Shown here piece after piece: positions 26,521-34,995 of a stretch of DNA of 64,000 nt. The number at the start of each line of letters is the position of its first letter. The stretch's first letter is position 1. A program made the position numbers and the translations under genes. The notes below the pieces were generated by a model. That model did no database searches, was not told the DNA's origin, and saw only the letters and a list, made by a program, of their open reading frames with translations. This DNA comes from Polyangiaceae bacterium. GTDB lineage: Bacteria; Myxococcota_A; Polyangia; Polyangiales; Polyangiaceae. The stretch is from the NCBI GenBank assembly GCA_016715885.1, contig JADJXL010000024.1, forward strand, positions 1 to 64,000. The letters are read 5' to 3'.

Positions 26521-27483
26521 GTGTCCCGGAAAAACTGGACTTTCCCTCATCGCTCGACTACCAGCCTCTTCGTGGGCCAACTCGACCAGTTCGCCAAACG
26601 AAAATTTGCCGAAGAAACCCCCGCCGCCACTCGCGGGGCCATTGCCTTTCAGGTTGGTCCCGAGCTCGGTTTGTCCGACGTTCGTCTCGACGGACTGCTC
26701 GTCGTGAAAGACCCGCTGCTCGTCGATGCACTGATTCCACCATGGTCGCTCGCAGCAACACACGGCGAAGTCGTGCTCGAAATCAAGATGCCGGGTGATC
26801 ACGTCGATTTGCAAGCAAAAGAGCGTGCGCTTTTGCGAAGGCAAGCTCGTCAGGTCAAACGCGTCGAGCATCCAGACGAACCTTTTCGAGGTCAAGTCCC
26901 CTTATGGTTCGTCGCGCCGATCCTTCCAGGCTGGATTCGCGAAGTGCGCCAAATTCGTTCGGTTGCACAAGGTTGCTATCGCATCGAGCCTGCTTCGTTC
27001 GACTTCTTGTGGATCGCTGCCAACGAGCTCCCGCTCGCGGACGAGCTCATTCCCTTCCTCGTCGCTCGCTCGGGACGACCCCTCCAAGAGTTTGCCCGTT
27101 GGGTCGCCCGACGAAAACCTTCCACCTGGGTCGTCGATCTGCTAGACTCCCTTCCCATGGGGATCACGTTCGAAGAAGTCATGGACTACTTGCAGAACAC
27201 GCCGGCACGCGATCCGCAAAGCCGCCGACTCTTCATCAAGAAGTACTTCGGCTTCATCGCCCCAGACGTCATCGAAGAAATCCGCAACGATGGCCACGAC
27301 GCTGGGCTCGCACCGTTGGTGCACCTGTTCGAGCGGCGCCTTGCACGACGCTTGTCCGACGACGAGCATGCGATCCTGCGCAAACGTCTGAAGGCCGTGG
27401 GACCCGAGCGCTTGGGTGATGTCGTCCTCGACCTGTCACCCCAAGAGCTCGCTGTGTGGCTGGCCGATCCAAACGCCAAGTAG
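26521..27483 (+). CDS. Rpn/DUF4351-like protein (predicted PD-(D/E)XK fold)
   Basis: The GTG at 26521 gives 320 residues. The N-terminal ~100 residues have GLSDVRLDGLLVV and EVVLEIKMPG, the spacing of a PD-(D/E)XK nuclease core as in the Rpn (recombination-promoting nuclease) family. The C-terminal ~80 residues (ARRLSDDEHAILRKRLK ... LSPQELAVWLADPN) resemble the DUF4351-type tail of such proteins. The middle part is helical. Activity is predicted only. Similar proteins occur many times per genome in large-genome myxobacteria and cyanobacteria. No partner is nearby. Confidence 0.6.
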   Translation: MSRKNWTFPHRSTTSLFVGQLDQFAKRKFAEETPAATRGAIAFQVGPELGLSDVRLDGLLVVKDPLLVDALIPPWSLAATHGEVVLEIKMPGDHVDLQAKERALLRRQARQVKRVEHPDEPFRGQVPLWFVAPILPGWIREVRQIRSVAQGCYRIEPASFDFLWIAANELPLADELIPFLVARSGRPLQEFARWVARRKPSTWVVDLLDSLPMGITFEEVMDYLQNTPARDPQSRRLFIKKYFGFIAPDVIEEIRNDGHDAGLAPLVHLFERRLARRLSDDEHAILRKRLKAVGPERLGDVVLDLSPQELAVWLADPNAK

Positions 27484-27633
27484 CATCGTTCAGCGGCGGC
27501 GGCCAGTCCGTCACCGGGGCGACGTCGAGCAGCGCGGCAAAACGCGCCCGGTCATCCAACTCGGCGCGGGTAAGCTCGATCGTGCAGGGATGAGCTCCAG
27601 ACGTGGGGTGCGGACACGAAACGGAGCTGCCAT
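27484..27633 (-). pseudogene. N-terminal remnant of a GNAT acetyltransferase
   Basis: A minus-strand start at 27633 (MAAPFRVRTPRLELIP) is followed, one base out of frame, by CTIELTRAELDDRARFAALL and then APVTDWPPPLND. This is the typical N-terminus of RimJ/RimL-type GNAT proteins ('LxTPRLxLIP...WPPP'). The rest of the protein is absent, replaced by the convergent gene ending at 27483. With a frameshift and loss of the catalytic part, it cannot be functional. Confidence 0.65.
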
Positions 27634-27747
27634 ACGTTTTGTCTCCATCGACGTTCGAATGATGGTGCAGGCGCTCGCATGAGCGACGTTTTCGCCGTGG
27701 GCACGATGTTCGGATTGGTGCGGCTCACGAAGGCACGTGAGCGGGGA

Positions 27748-28860
27748 TTACGGCAACGTGCCCGTGAAAACCCTCACGGTGAACGTGCCCGAGCAGTCGT
27801 CGGCAGCGGTGCCCGAAACATGCCGAGCGCCGAGGACGACGGTCTGCGGAACGCCGGCTGTTACCGCAAGTGTCGTTTCTGCGCTGAAGGATTCCGAGAA
27901 GTCGATTGAGGTCGGCACTCCGCCGGGAATGCGGATGACGCCCCATTCCTGCACGGGTGTGTTGAACACCGTGGCCAGAGTCGGGCCGATGCCGATATTG
28001 ACTTCGCTCGTGCTCGCGGCGAGACCGATGACGTTGCACCAGCCTCGAGCTGAAAGGAGCGCCGTTCCACTCACGGGGGGCGTAAATGTGAGCGTCGCCA
28101 GTTGACCATTCCCGCCGCCCGTAGCGGGGACGTTGGCGAATGAAAAGGTCACACGCTTCATCAATGTTGGGCCGGCGGGTCCTTGCGGACCCTGAGGACC
28201 CGTCGCACCGGTTGGACCCATCGCACCAGTTGGGCCCATCGCACCGGTTGGACCCGTCGGACCCATAGCACCCGTGGCACCTTGCAATCCCATCGGCCCG
28301 ATTGCACCGTCGATGCCTTGCGGGCCGGTTGGTCCAATCGGTCCCATTTCGCCTTGCGGGCCGGTTGGTCCTACAGGCCCCACGAGTCCCGTCGAATCGC
28401 CAATCCATTTGCCTTGGTCGTCGATGATCGTGGTCCCATTGATGGAAATGCTATTCGGGTGGATATCGCCAACGGCATCGCCTGCGACGAGCGCATAAGG
28501 GACGCTGCGAATGGTCGCTCGAGGAAGCATTTCCGGATCCGAACCCACGGTAATGCCCATTTCGAGCGAAGGATTGTTCCACACGTCGGCCGGGAACGGC
28601 GCTTTGCTGCCCAGCGCGATCGAGTAGTAGCCGTCGTCGAACGTGACCGTATGCGATTCGCTCCAGACCTCGGTGCCACCGGCGTCGTAAATGCGAAATA
28701 CCATGGTCGTCGCCGAGGAGATCGGCTGTCCATCGGCATTATAAAGACGGCCCTGGTGCGTGAGCGTTTGCGGCACGTCGGCCCATGCGACGTTGGCGAC
28801 GCCGAGCGTCGTCGCCAGGGCAGCCACCGAGATCATCGAAAAAAACAAGCTATTCTTCAT
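27748..28860 (-). CDS. Secreted collagen-like (GXY repeat) protein
   Basis: The start at 28860 (MKNSLFFSMISVAALATTL) follows a GGGAG ribosome site in the upstream gene's end. The signal peptide ends near ANVAWA. The N-terminal domain (about 25-150) has the FDDGYYSIALGSKAPFP-type beta sandwich seen in bacterial and phage-like collagen proteins. A block of about 23 G-x-y triplets (GPTGPQGEMGPIGP and similar) forms a predicted triple helix. The C-terminal beta domain (ATGGGNGQLATLTFTPP) could be a trimerisation or adhesion unit. It is the second gene of an operon with the small lipoprotein, overlapping by four bases. Surface exposure is likely. Confidence 0.82.
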   Translation of the reverse strand: MKNSLFFSMISVAALATTLGVANVAWADVPQTLTHQGRLYNADGQPISSATTMVFRIYDAGGTEVWSESHTVTFDDGYYSIALGSKAPFPADVWNNPSLEMGITVGSDPEMLPRATIRSVPYALVAGDAVGDIHPNSISINGTTIIDDQGKWIGDSTGLVGPVGPTGPQGEMGPIGPTGPQGIDGAIGPMGLQGATGAMGPTGPTGAMGPTGAMGPTGATGPQGPQGPAGPTLMKRVTFSFANVPATGGGNGQLATLTFTPPVSGTALLSARGWCNVIGLAASTSEVNIGIGPTLATVFNTPVQEWGVIRIPGGVPTSIDFSESFSAETTLAVTAGVPQTVVLGARHVSGTAADDCSGTFTVRVFTGTLP

Positions 28861-29234
28861 GGCAAGCTCCCATTGGCTCCAATGAGCCCTCCCTGCAGTC
28901 GATACCCTGGCGAAGACGATTTCGATTGGTTGGTCGTGGATTGCCCAAACGTCCACTCGAGCCGATAACCGGGGCTTTTCGATACGTTGCCCGCGGTGAC
29001 GAAGTCTTGTCCCGGTGGCCCGTAATTGACCATGCCACCCGTTCCTCCCGAGCCGCCCATGCCTCCCGAGCCGCCCGAGCCTCCCGAGCCGCCCATTCCA
29101 CCGCTGCCGCCTTCCCCTGCAGAGCCTCCGCTGCCACTTCCGCCCGTCGTCGTCGGGGGGGGTTCGTCGCTACAGCCGGCAAAGACAAGGGTTATTGCGG
29201 CCATGATGGCTGCCAATCCCATTGCACGTAACAT
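28857..29234 (-). CDS. Small Gly/Ser-rich lipoprotein with SPGYRL repeats
   Basis: The 125-residue protein begins MLRAMGLAAIMAAITLVFAGC, a lipobox ending FAGC. A long GGSGG-type linker follows. The C-terminal ~40 residues contain two SPGYRL repeats, around KSPGYRLEWTFGQ and SSSPGYRLQGG. The stop overlaps the start of the collagen-like gene by four bases (28857-28860), so the two are translationally coupled. The repeat may be an interaction module for the neighbour protein. The function is not established. Confidence 0.7.
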   Translation of the reverse strand: MLRAMGLAAIMAAITLVFAGCSDEPPPTTTGGSGSGGSAGEGGSGGMGGSGGSGGSGGMGGSGGTGGMVNYGPPGQDFVTAGNVSKSPGYRLEWTFGQSTTNQSKSSSPGYRLQGGLIGANGSLP

Positions 29235-30020
29235 CCTGCCTCCTGAATCGAAGCGCGTTAGCACGAACCATACCGTACGCATTACGGGGCAATGAGAGCG
29301 GACGATGCTTTGTGCGAGCGCACGATATGCGTGCGAGCGCAGGGAATGCACGACCATCGTCGTGGCGCGATTGCGGCGGCGCGGTTTCGATTTAGGGTGC
29401 CGGGTGGAGTTCGAATGGCCCCATGCCGCCTTGACCCTGAACCGCCGTCGTGTCGCCATCATCACCGTCTGATGTCCGCTGATCAGGGCAAGTTCCGTGC
29501 CGATTTGCCGTTCTTGTCTCGGAAATCGACCATGTTGACGTCTGCATGACCAAAATTTGGCAGGAGAACGCCTGATCGGAGAGGTGAAACATCGTTGCCG
29601 AGGGTCGACAACGCCAAATCGGACGAGTGAGATGGCGATCCTTGCGGCCGGATCGCGTGATCAGGCGTCCTCGAGGGCGAAGGGGTGGCGGAGGAACGGC
29701 GGATCGGACGGGTGAGGGAGCGATTTGCCATTGTCCGGAGCGAGATTGTCGTAGATCTCCGTAACATCAAGTCTAACGTGGGAACGCTGCACATTTACCG
29801 GCCTACGCCCAAATTCCTCTCGCCAACGCCTCTGCTCTCGCGATCTCCAGAATGTGGATGGTTGTCGGTGAGGCGCGAGCGGGTGGTATGATGGGCTTGG
29901 CAAGCAGCAAACGACGCAGTGAGCTGCACGCACGGCTGAGTCGTCGTCTGTACGTGCATGAGCATGCCTTGACAAGAACTCAAAACCGAGGTTTCGTAAG
30001 TACACGAGGAGCCACGGCCG
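29235..30020. other. 786-bp stretch without a recognisable gene
   Basis: Both strands are broken into short ORFs. The longest minus-strand one (to 29661) has low-complexity, Arg-rich, shadow-like sequence. An inverted pair CGCCTGATC / GATCAGGCG lies at 29568-29576 and 29667-29675, about 90 bases apart. A GAGGAG ribosome site for the antitoxin lies just before 30021. Otherwise nothing is recognised; the region may hold decayed genes. Confidence 0.5.
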
Positions 30021-30311
30021 ATGTACGCCCATAAAATTCGAGTCATCGTCGAGCCAAGTGCGGATCTCGTCGTAAAACTTCCGCCCGACTTTCCATCCGG
30101 GGTCGCGGAAGTGATAGTTCTCTCGGAAATCGCCTCGAACGTTGCGAGTCCCGCCGAAACACCGTCGGCTTCCGGTGCAACCCGGACCGAATTGCTGGAG
30201 AAGCTCGCGCAACGCTTGCCGCAAGATCCTGCGCTCGGCCGGATTGTGTTTTACGATGATCCTGTAGCTCCCCTGGACGAGAGCGATTGGCCCGAGGTCG
30301 ATCGGCCATGA
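30021..30311 (+). CDS. Antitoxin of a PIN-domain toxin
   Basis: This is a 96-residue protein. Its N-terminal ~45 residues (KIRVIVEPSADLVVKLPPDF, then GVAEVIVLSE) form a short beta-rich DNA-binding-type domain. A C-terminal acidic tail follows, ending DPVAPLDESDWPEVDRP, the likely toxin-binding part. A GAGGAG ribosome site lies about nine bases before the ATG. The stop overlaps the toxin start by ATGA (30308-30311), the usual coupling for such operons. The tail has a near-identical remnant at 13820. The family assignment is by context and tail type. Confidence 0.75.
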   Translation: MYAHKIRVIVEPSADLVVKLPPDFPSGVAEVIVLSEIASNVASPAETPSASGATRTELLEKLAQRLPQDPALGRIVFYDDPVAPLDESDWPEVDRP

Positions 30312-30697
30312 AATTGTTGCTCGACACGTGCGTCTTGTTATGGCTGATGGGCGACCGGGAAAAATTATCGAACGAGTGCATACGCGCATTGTCCAGTGAG
30401 GATGCGGAGCTTTTCGTTTCGGCAATCAGCGCTTTCGAAATTGCCGTCAAGGTCCGTAAAGGGAAACTCGTATTGCCATTGTCGGCACGTGAATGGTTTT
30501 CGGCAGCATTGCGAACACATCGAATCGTCGAGCGACCGATTACGTCGGCCATTGCCGCATTTTCATGCGAAGTGCCTCTTTCACATAATGACCCCGCCGA
30601 CAGAATGATCGTCGCGACAGCAATGCTCGAAGGTTTGACGTTGATCACATCCGATAGCCTCATTCAATCGAGCCCAGGCCTCTCGATCATCTGGTGA
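30308..30697 (+). CDS. PIN-domain toxin (VapC-like ribonuclease)
   Basis: This is a 129-residue PIN protein. The first acidic residue is in MKLLLDTCVLLWLM, the second in VSAISAFEIAVKVRKGKL, and the third in DPADRMIVATAM, with a final LITSDSLIQ. The four acidic positions expected for metal-dependent RNase activity are all present. It overlaps the antitoxin by four bases. VapC-type toxins cleave tRNA or rRNA and are held off by the antitoxin. Both partners are intact here, unlike at 24803-25295. Confidence 0.85.
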   Translation: MKLLLDTCVLLWLMGDREKLSNECIRALSSEDAELFVSAISAFEIAVKVRKGKLVLPLSAREWFSAALRTHRIVERPITSAIAAFSCEVPLSHNDPADRMIVATAMLEGLTLITSDSLIQSSPGLSIIW

Positions 30698-30768
30698 GAC
30701 GTCGAACCTGGCGAATACCACCCCACCGTGACGCGCACGATAGTTCGTCATCCGCCCATCCGTCGACT

Positions 30769-33138
30769 ATGGTCCGCCGCGTGCGACCTCGGTTTTCACT
30801 CGTAGTGCTCCTGTTTCTCGTCTCGGGCTCCACCGGCTTGCTCTATGAGGTCGCGTTCGGAAAGCTGCTCGGGTACGTCTTCGGCGCCACCGCGTACGCC
30901 ATCAGCACCGTGCTCGCGTCGTTCATGGGCGGCCTCGCGCTCGGCGCTCACATCGGCGGCAAACACGCCTCCAAGCTCGGCAAACCGCTCGCCGCGTACG
31001 GCGTGCTCGAAATCATCGTCGGCATCGTCTGCGCCGTCTCGCCCGTCGCGCTCGAAGCACTCACGCGCGTGTACGTGTCACTCGCGCAAAACGCGCCCGA
31101 CTCGCTCGCCACGATCACCGCACTACGCGCCGCAATGGCCGTCGGCATCGTCATCGTGCCGACCGTCGCCATGGGCGCAACGCTGCCAATCCTGTCGCGC
31201 GTCGTTGCTGGTGAAAGAGAATCGGGCAGCGAACGCCGCTTGTCGATTCTGTACGCGATCAACACCGCCGGCGGAGCCCTCGGTGCACTCACGAGCGCCT
31301 ACGCGGTCCTGCCTGCACTCGGCGTGCGCGGAACGATCTGGGCCGCCGCCATCACCAACATCGTCATCGGCACGATCGCGCTCATCGTCGGCAAACGCAG
31401 CTCGAGCGCAGCGCACGCATCGCTGGAGGTCAAACCTTCCAAGGATGAACCAGTTGTCGTAACAAACGCACCCGATCGCGAAGGCACGATGCTCGCGTTC
31501 GCGTTCGCGTCGGGGTTTGTCGTGTTCGCCGCTGAGGTCGTCGAGACGCACCTGCTCGCGCTGCTCATCGGCAACAGCGCCTACGCATTTGGCCTCATGC
31601 TCGCCGTGTTCCTCGTGTGCCTCGCCGTCGGAGCTGCCCGATCGCACGCATTCGCCGCTCGTCACGGCGACCGCGCCATGGCGCTCGGTCTCGGAGCTGC
31701 AGCGCTGTCGCTGGCCCTCACGATGCCGCTTTGGGCCGAGCTTCCGCGCTTGTTTCTCTTCGCCGGCAAACACGTCCATTCGTGGGCCGGACGCGAAATC
31801 GTTCGAGCCATCGCGGCGCTCGCCATCCTCGTCGTGCCCACGGTTTTTCTTGGAACAACCTTCCCACTGCTCCTCAGCCGCGTTGCAGCTCGGCACGACG
31901 TCGCTGTACGCGTCGGAAGACTCACCGTCGCCAACACGATCGGCACCATTTTCGGCTCGATCCTCACCGGCTACTTCGTTCTTCCGCTGCTCGGTTCGCA
32001 AGGGACGCTCGTCGCCGTCACCGCGCTGCTCGCGATCGCCGCCGTTGCTGCGTACCGCGTGTTCGCGGACAAACCCATCACGGAACCCCGCGGATTCGCG
32101 CTGCCTGCCGTTGCAACGGTCATCGTCATCGTCGCTCCCACGTGGAACATGGCTCGGATGACCAACGGCGCGAACGTCTACTTCACCGCTGGTCCGCCGC
32201 CGGATTCGATCGACGCCATGTGGGAGGACGTTCATGGCGGCGTCACCAGCGTCGCGCGAAAAGGCGACGTGCTGACGCTCTACACGAACGGCAAGTTCCA
32301 AGGTGACAACGGACCCGAGATGCCTGCGCAGCGGCGTTTCGCGCACTTTCCGTCGATGTTCGTGAAAAACGAAGACCGCGTGCTCGTCATCGGCCTCGGC
32401 ACCGGCACGACGCTCGGCACCATCACGGCGTACCCGTGGAAACGCATCGAAGTCGCCGAAATATCGCCGTCGATCGTCGACGCGTCACGAAAGTTCTTCG
32501 CGGGACCGGCGCGCAATTCGCTTGCGGATCCGCGCGTCGTTCTCGCGCATCAGGATGGGCGCAACCATCTGCTCGTTTCTCCTGGAAATTACGATCTCGT
32601 CACGATGGAGCTGACGAGCGTGTGGTTTGCGGGAGCCTCGAGCCTGTACAGTCACGAATTCTACGAGCTGGTCCGCGCACGATTGGCCAAAGGCGGGATT
32701 CTCCAGCAGTGGGTGCAGCTTCATCACATCCGACGCCGCGAGCTCACAGCAATCGTGCGCACGCTGCGCGGCGTGTTTCCCCATGTCGCGCTGTTCGTCG
32801 GAGGCGCTCAGGGCATCCTCGTCGCGGGCATGGAGCCGCTCGTCGCTTCGCGTGAGCGTCTCGAGCGCCTTTCGACGGAGCCGGGCATTCGCGAAACGTT
32901 GAATGGCGCGCCGATGCTGAGTTTGTTCGACGAGCTGGTCGCGTCCGAGGAGGATCTCGATCGGTTCATTTCCGAAACACCGGACAAACCGTTCGTATCG
33001 ACGGACGACAACTTGTTTCTCGAATACGCAACGCCGAAAGGCAACGTGCTCGATTATCACCAGTCGCTGCGAGAAACGATCGACATGCTGATGGTTTACA
33101 AGACGAAGGATGCCATCGCGCGGCACGTTGGTCCGTGA
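30769..33138 (+). CDS. Membrane-embedded spermidine synthase-like protein
   Basis: This is a 789-residue protein. The start at 30769 is chosen because it opens directly into the first hydrophobic segment (FSLVVLLFLVSGSTGLLYEV); upstream sequence is Ser/Arg-rich. About fourteen transmembrane stretches fill residues 5-480. The C-terminal domain (about 500-790) has an SAM/aminopropyltransferase-like fold: LVIGLGTGTTLGTI, the acidic EVAEISPSIVD, then LAHQDGRNHLL. Proteins of this architecture (membrane part plus SpeE-like domain) are widespread in bacteria, but their substrate is not settled. No polyamine gene is adjacent. Confidence 0.82.
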   Translation: MVRRVRPRFSLVVLLFLVSGSTGLLYEVAFGKLLGYVFGATAYAISTVLASFMGGLALGAHIGGKHASKLGKPLAAYGVLEIIVGIVCAVSPVALEALTRVYVSLAQNAPDSLATITALRAAMAVGIVIVPTVAMGATLPILSRVVAGERESGSERRLSILYAINTAGGALGALTSAYAVLPALGVRGTIWAAAITNIVIGTIALIVGKRSSSAAHASLEVKPSKDEPVVVTNAPDREGTMLAFAFASGFVVFAAEVVETHLLALLIGNSAYAFGLMLAVFLVCLAVGAARSHAFAARHGDRAMALGLGAAALSLALTMPLWAELPRLFLFAGKHVHSWAGREIVRAIAALAILVVPTVFLGTTFPLLLSRVAARHDVAVRVGRLTVANTIGTIFGSILTGYFVLPLLGSQGTLVAVTALLAIAAVAAYRVFADKPITEPRGFALPAVATVIVIVAPTWNMARMTNGANVYFTAGPPPDSIDAMWEDVHGGVTSVARKGDVLTLYTNGKFQGDNGPEMPAQRRFAHFPSMFVKNEDRVLVIGLGTGTTLGTITAYPWKRIEVAEISPSIVDASRKFFAGPARNSLADPRVVLAHQDGRNHLLVSPGNYDLVTMELTSVWFAGASSLYSHEFYELVRARLAKGGILQQWVQLHHIRRRELTAIVRTLRGVFPHVALFVGGAQGILVAGMEPLVASRERLERLSTEPGIRETLNGAPMLSLFDELVASEEDLDRFISETPDKPFVSTDDNLFLEYATPKGNVLDYHQSLRETIDMLMVYKTKDAIARHVGP

Positions 33139-33165
33139 GGCTTTCGAGAAGTATCTAGAACGACG

Positions 33166-34641
33166 TCACCACACCACGGTGGTCGGCAAACTGGTGCCCA
33201 TGGTCGTGCCATTGCCGAGCTGACCGGTACCATTGCCGCCCCAGCATTGCACCGTCGCGTTTGCATCCGAATGCCACACGCAGGTATGCCAGTCGCCCGC
33301 TGCGATTCCGACCGCGCCAGGTTTGTTCATCGCGGCCTTCGGGAGCGGCTGCGAACCGGGCGTCACTCCGGCGCCAAGCTGCCCATCCGCGCCGCCACCC
33401 CAACAGAGCGCCACGCCGTCCTTGTCCAATGCACACATGTGCAACACACCACCGGCGAGCCATTGGATATCGGCCAGGCCAGCGACTTGGGTGGGGTTCG
33501 GTTGGTCCACCGTCGTCCCGTCGCCGACTTGACCAAACGAATTGCTACCCCAGCACGATACGCTTCCCGCGACCGAGCGTGTGCAACCGGCATAATGGCT
33601 GAGCTCGATTTGCGCTGCATTCGCGATCCCGGGGACGGGCGACGGCGTGAGCTTCTTGACCCCCGCGCCCGACGTCCCGTCGCCGAGCTGCCCCGTAGAT
33701 CCATCGCCCCAGCATTTTACTGTCTCATCCTGAAGCAATGCACAGGTGTGCCTGCCGCCTGCTGAAATGGCCTTCGCCGTGGTCAAATCGACGACTGCGA
33801 CGGGCGTCATGGAATTGGAGACGTTGCCCGTGCCAAGCTGGCCAAATTGATTCAGGCCCCAGCACATTGCAGAATTGTTGGTGAGCCACGCGCAGGTATG
33901 TGAGTGGCCCCCTGTCACACCGGCAACGTCCGTAATTCCTGCGATGTTTACTGGAAGCGGGCTACTCGTGAACGTCCCGTCGCCAAGCTTGCCGAAGCCA
34001 TTGTGCCCCCAGCACTTCGCAGTACCGTCGGCAAGCGTCGCGCAAGTATGCTCGGGTCCCGATGCGAGATGCACCACAGAAGTGAGATTGAGCACCGGCC
34101 CAGGCTTTGGGCGCATGGTACCGGCGCCGATCGTCCCGTCACCCAGTTGCCCGTATTCGCTCCCGCCCCAGCACCGAACCGTGCCGTCGGTCAGCAGCGC
34201 GCACGAATGCGAGTTGCCCAAAGCCATTTCGGCGACCTTTGTGCACGCGTCACCATTGCAACCAAGCGCGCAGGCTTCCGAAGCTCCCCACTGCCCAGCC
34301 GAATCACAGGTCTCTTGCCCGTCGTTCATGCAGCGCGTGGTCCCTGGCGTGCACACGGCCATGGCGCCCCCTTGCCCTCCTTGGCCGCCCTGACCCCCTT
34401 GCCCTCCTTGACCCCCTTGCCCTCCTTGACCCCCTTGCCCTCCTTCTCCTGCTTGGCCTCCCTGGCCGCCTTGGCCTGCTTGGCCGCCTTCGCCCCCGGC
34501 GCCGCCTTGGCCTGCTTGGCCGCCTTCGCCCCCGGCGCCGCCTTGGCCTCCCTGGCCCCCCGTATTCGTGCTCGCCGACGAGCCACAGCCCGTCAATACA
34601 ACCGCAACAAGTGTGAGCAAGCAACGGTACATGCAAAACAT
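33166..34641 (-). CDS. RCC1-repeat beta-propeller lipoprotein
   Basis: The start at 34641 has an AAGGAG ribosome site seven bases away. The signal peptide ends LTLVAVVLTGC (lipobox). A Gly/Gln/Ala-rich linker built from GGQGG/AGGEGG units spans about residues 30-95. Then seven RCC1-type repeats, each with a '(H/C)xCAxxxDGxxxCWGxNxxGQLGDGT' form, should make a single seven-bladed propeller. Examples are SHSCALLTDGTVRCWG and EHTCATLADGTAKCWG. The exported location is as in other Myxococcota RCC1 lipoproteins. The ligand is unknown. The repeats' DNA gives many false reverse-strand ORFs. Confidence 0.88.
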   Translation of the reverse strand: MFCMYRCLLTLVAVVLTGCGSSASTNTGGQGGQGGAGGEGGQAGQGGAGGEGGQAGQGGQGGQAGEGGQGGQGGQGGQGGQGGQGGQGGQGGAMAVCTPGTTRCMNDGQETCDSAGQWGASEACALGCNGDACTKVAEMALGNSHSCALLTDGTVRCWGGSEYGQLGDGTIGAGTMRPKPGPVLNLTSVVHLASGPEHTCATLADGTAKCWGHNGFGKLGDGTFTSSPLPVNIAGITDVAGVTGGHSHTCAWLTNNSAMCWGLNQFGQLGTGNVSNSMTPVAVVDLTTAKAISAGGRHTCALLQDETVKCWGDGSTGQLGDGTSGAGVKKLTPSPVPGIANAAQIELSHYAGCTRSVAGSVSCWGSNSFGQVGDGTTVDQPNPTQVAGLADIQWLAGGVLHMCALDKDGVALCWGGGADGQLGAGVTPGSQPLPKAAMNKPGAVGIAAGDWHTCVWHSDANATVQCWGGNGTGQLGNGTTMGTSLPTTVVW

Positions 34642-34956
34642 AAGTATTCTCCTTACATCAACGACGCAACGTGCATCGATGCGTGATCGTCTCGTGGCGC
34701 CCGAAATGGCGCTCGGTCATTTCGATTCTGAATCCGATGCCGTCGGCCCATGATTGAACACATACACGATTCGGCGTCCTCGCCGAAATGAGAATTTTCA
34801 AATTCGCCTTCCTCGAAGCCGAAAATGGTGTTCCGTACCGTATCGGAACGGCATTACCCAATGAGATGCCCGCCTCGCCCAAGCAACCACCATCCTGCGT
34901 CATGCAATGCCGCCATGTTTTGCCAACAACATACCTCATTGCAGGCATCATTGTGA

Positions 34957-34987
34957 TTGACACAACGCGATGGCGCCGTGGTAGACT
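34957..34987 (+). promoter_or_regulatory. Possible sigma70-type promoter of the ternary-system operon
   Basis: TTGACA at 34957-34962 matches the -35 consensus exactly. A weak TAGACT lies 19 bases on (34982-34987). The start codon at 34996 is only eight bases further and has no ribosome site, so the transcript may be leaderless. The spacing is long, so this is tentative. The 354-base gap 34642-34995 also holds a short, unsupported minus-strand ORF. Confidence 0.3.
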
Positions 34988-34995
34988 TCCGATTC

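Noticed and set aside
29661..30425. 254-codon minus-strand ORF
   Set aside because: It covers the antisense of the antitoxin and the start of the toxin; composition is shadow-like and no family was recognised.
31123..32346. Minus-strand ORF of 407 codons
   Set aside because: Antisense of the membrane spermidine-synthase-like gene; Asp/Glu/Arg-rich shadow composition, no motif.
34658..34963. 101-codon minus-strand ORF before the RCC1 gene
   Set aside because: No ribosome site or family, and it lies in the probable promoter region of the ternary operon; kept out for lack of support.
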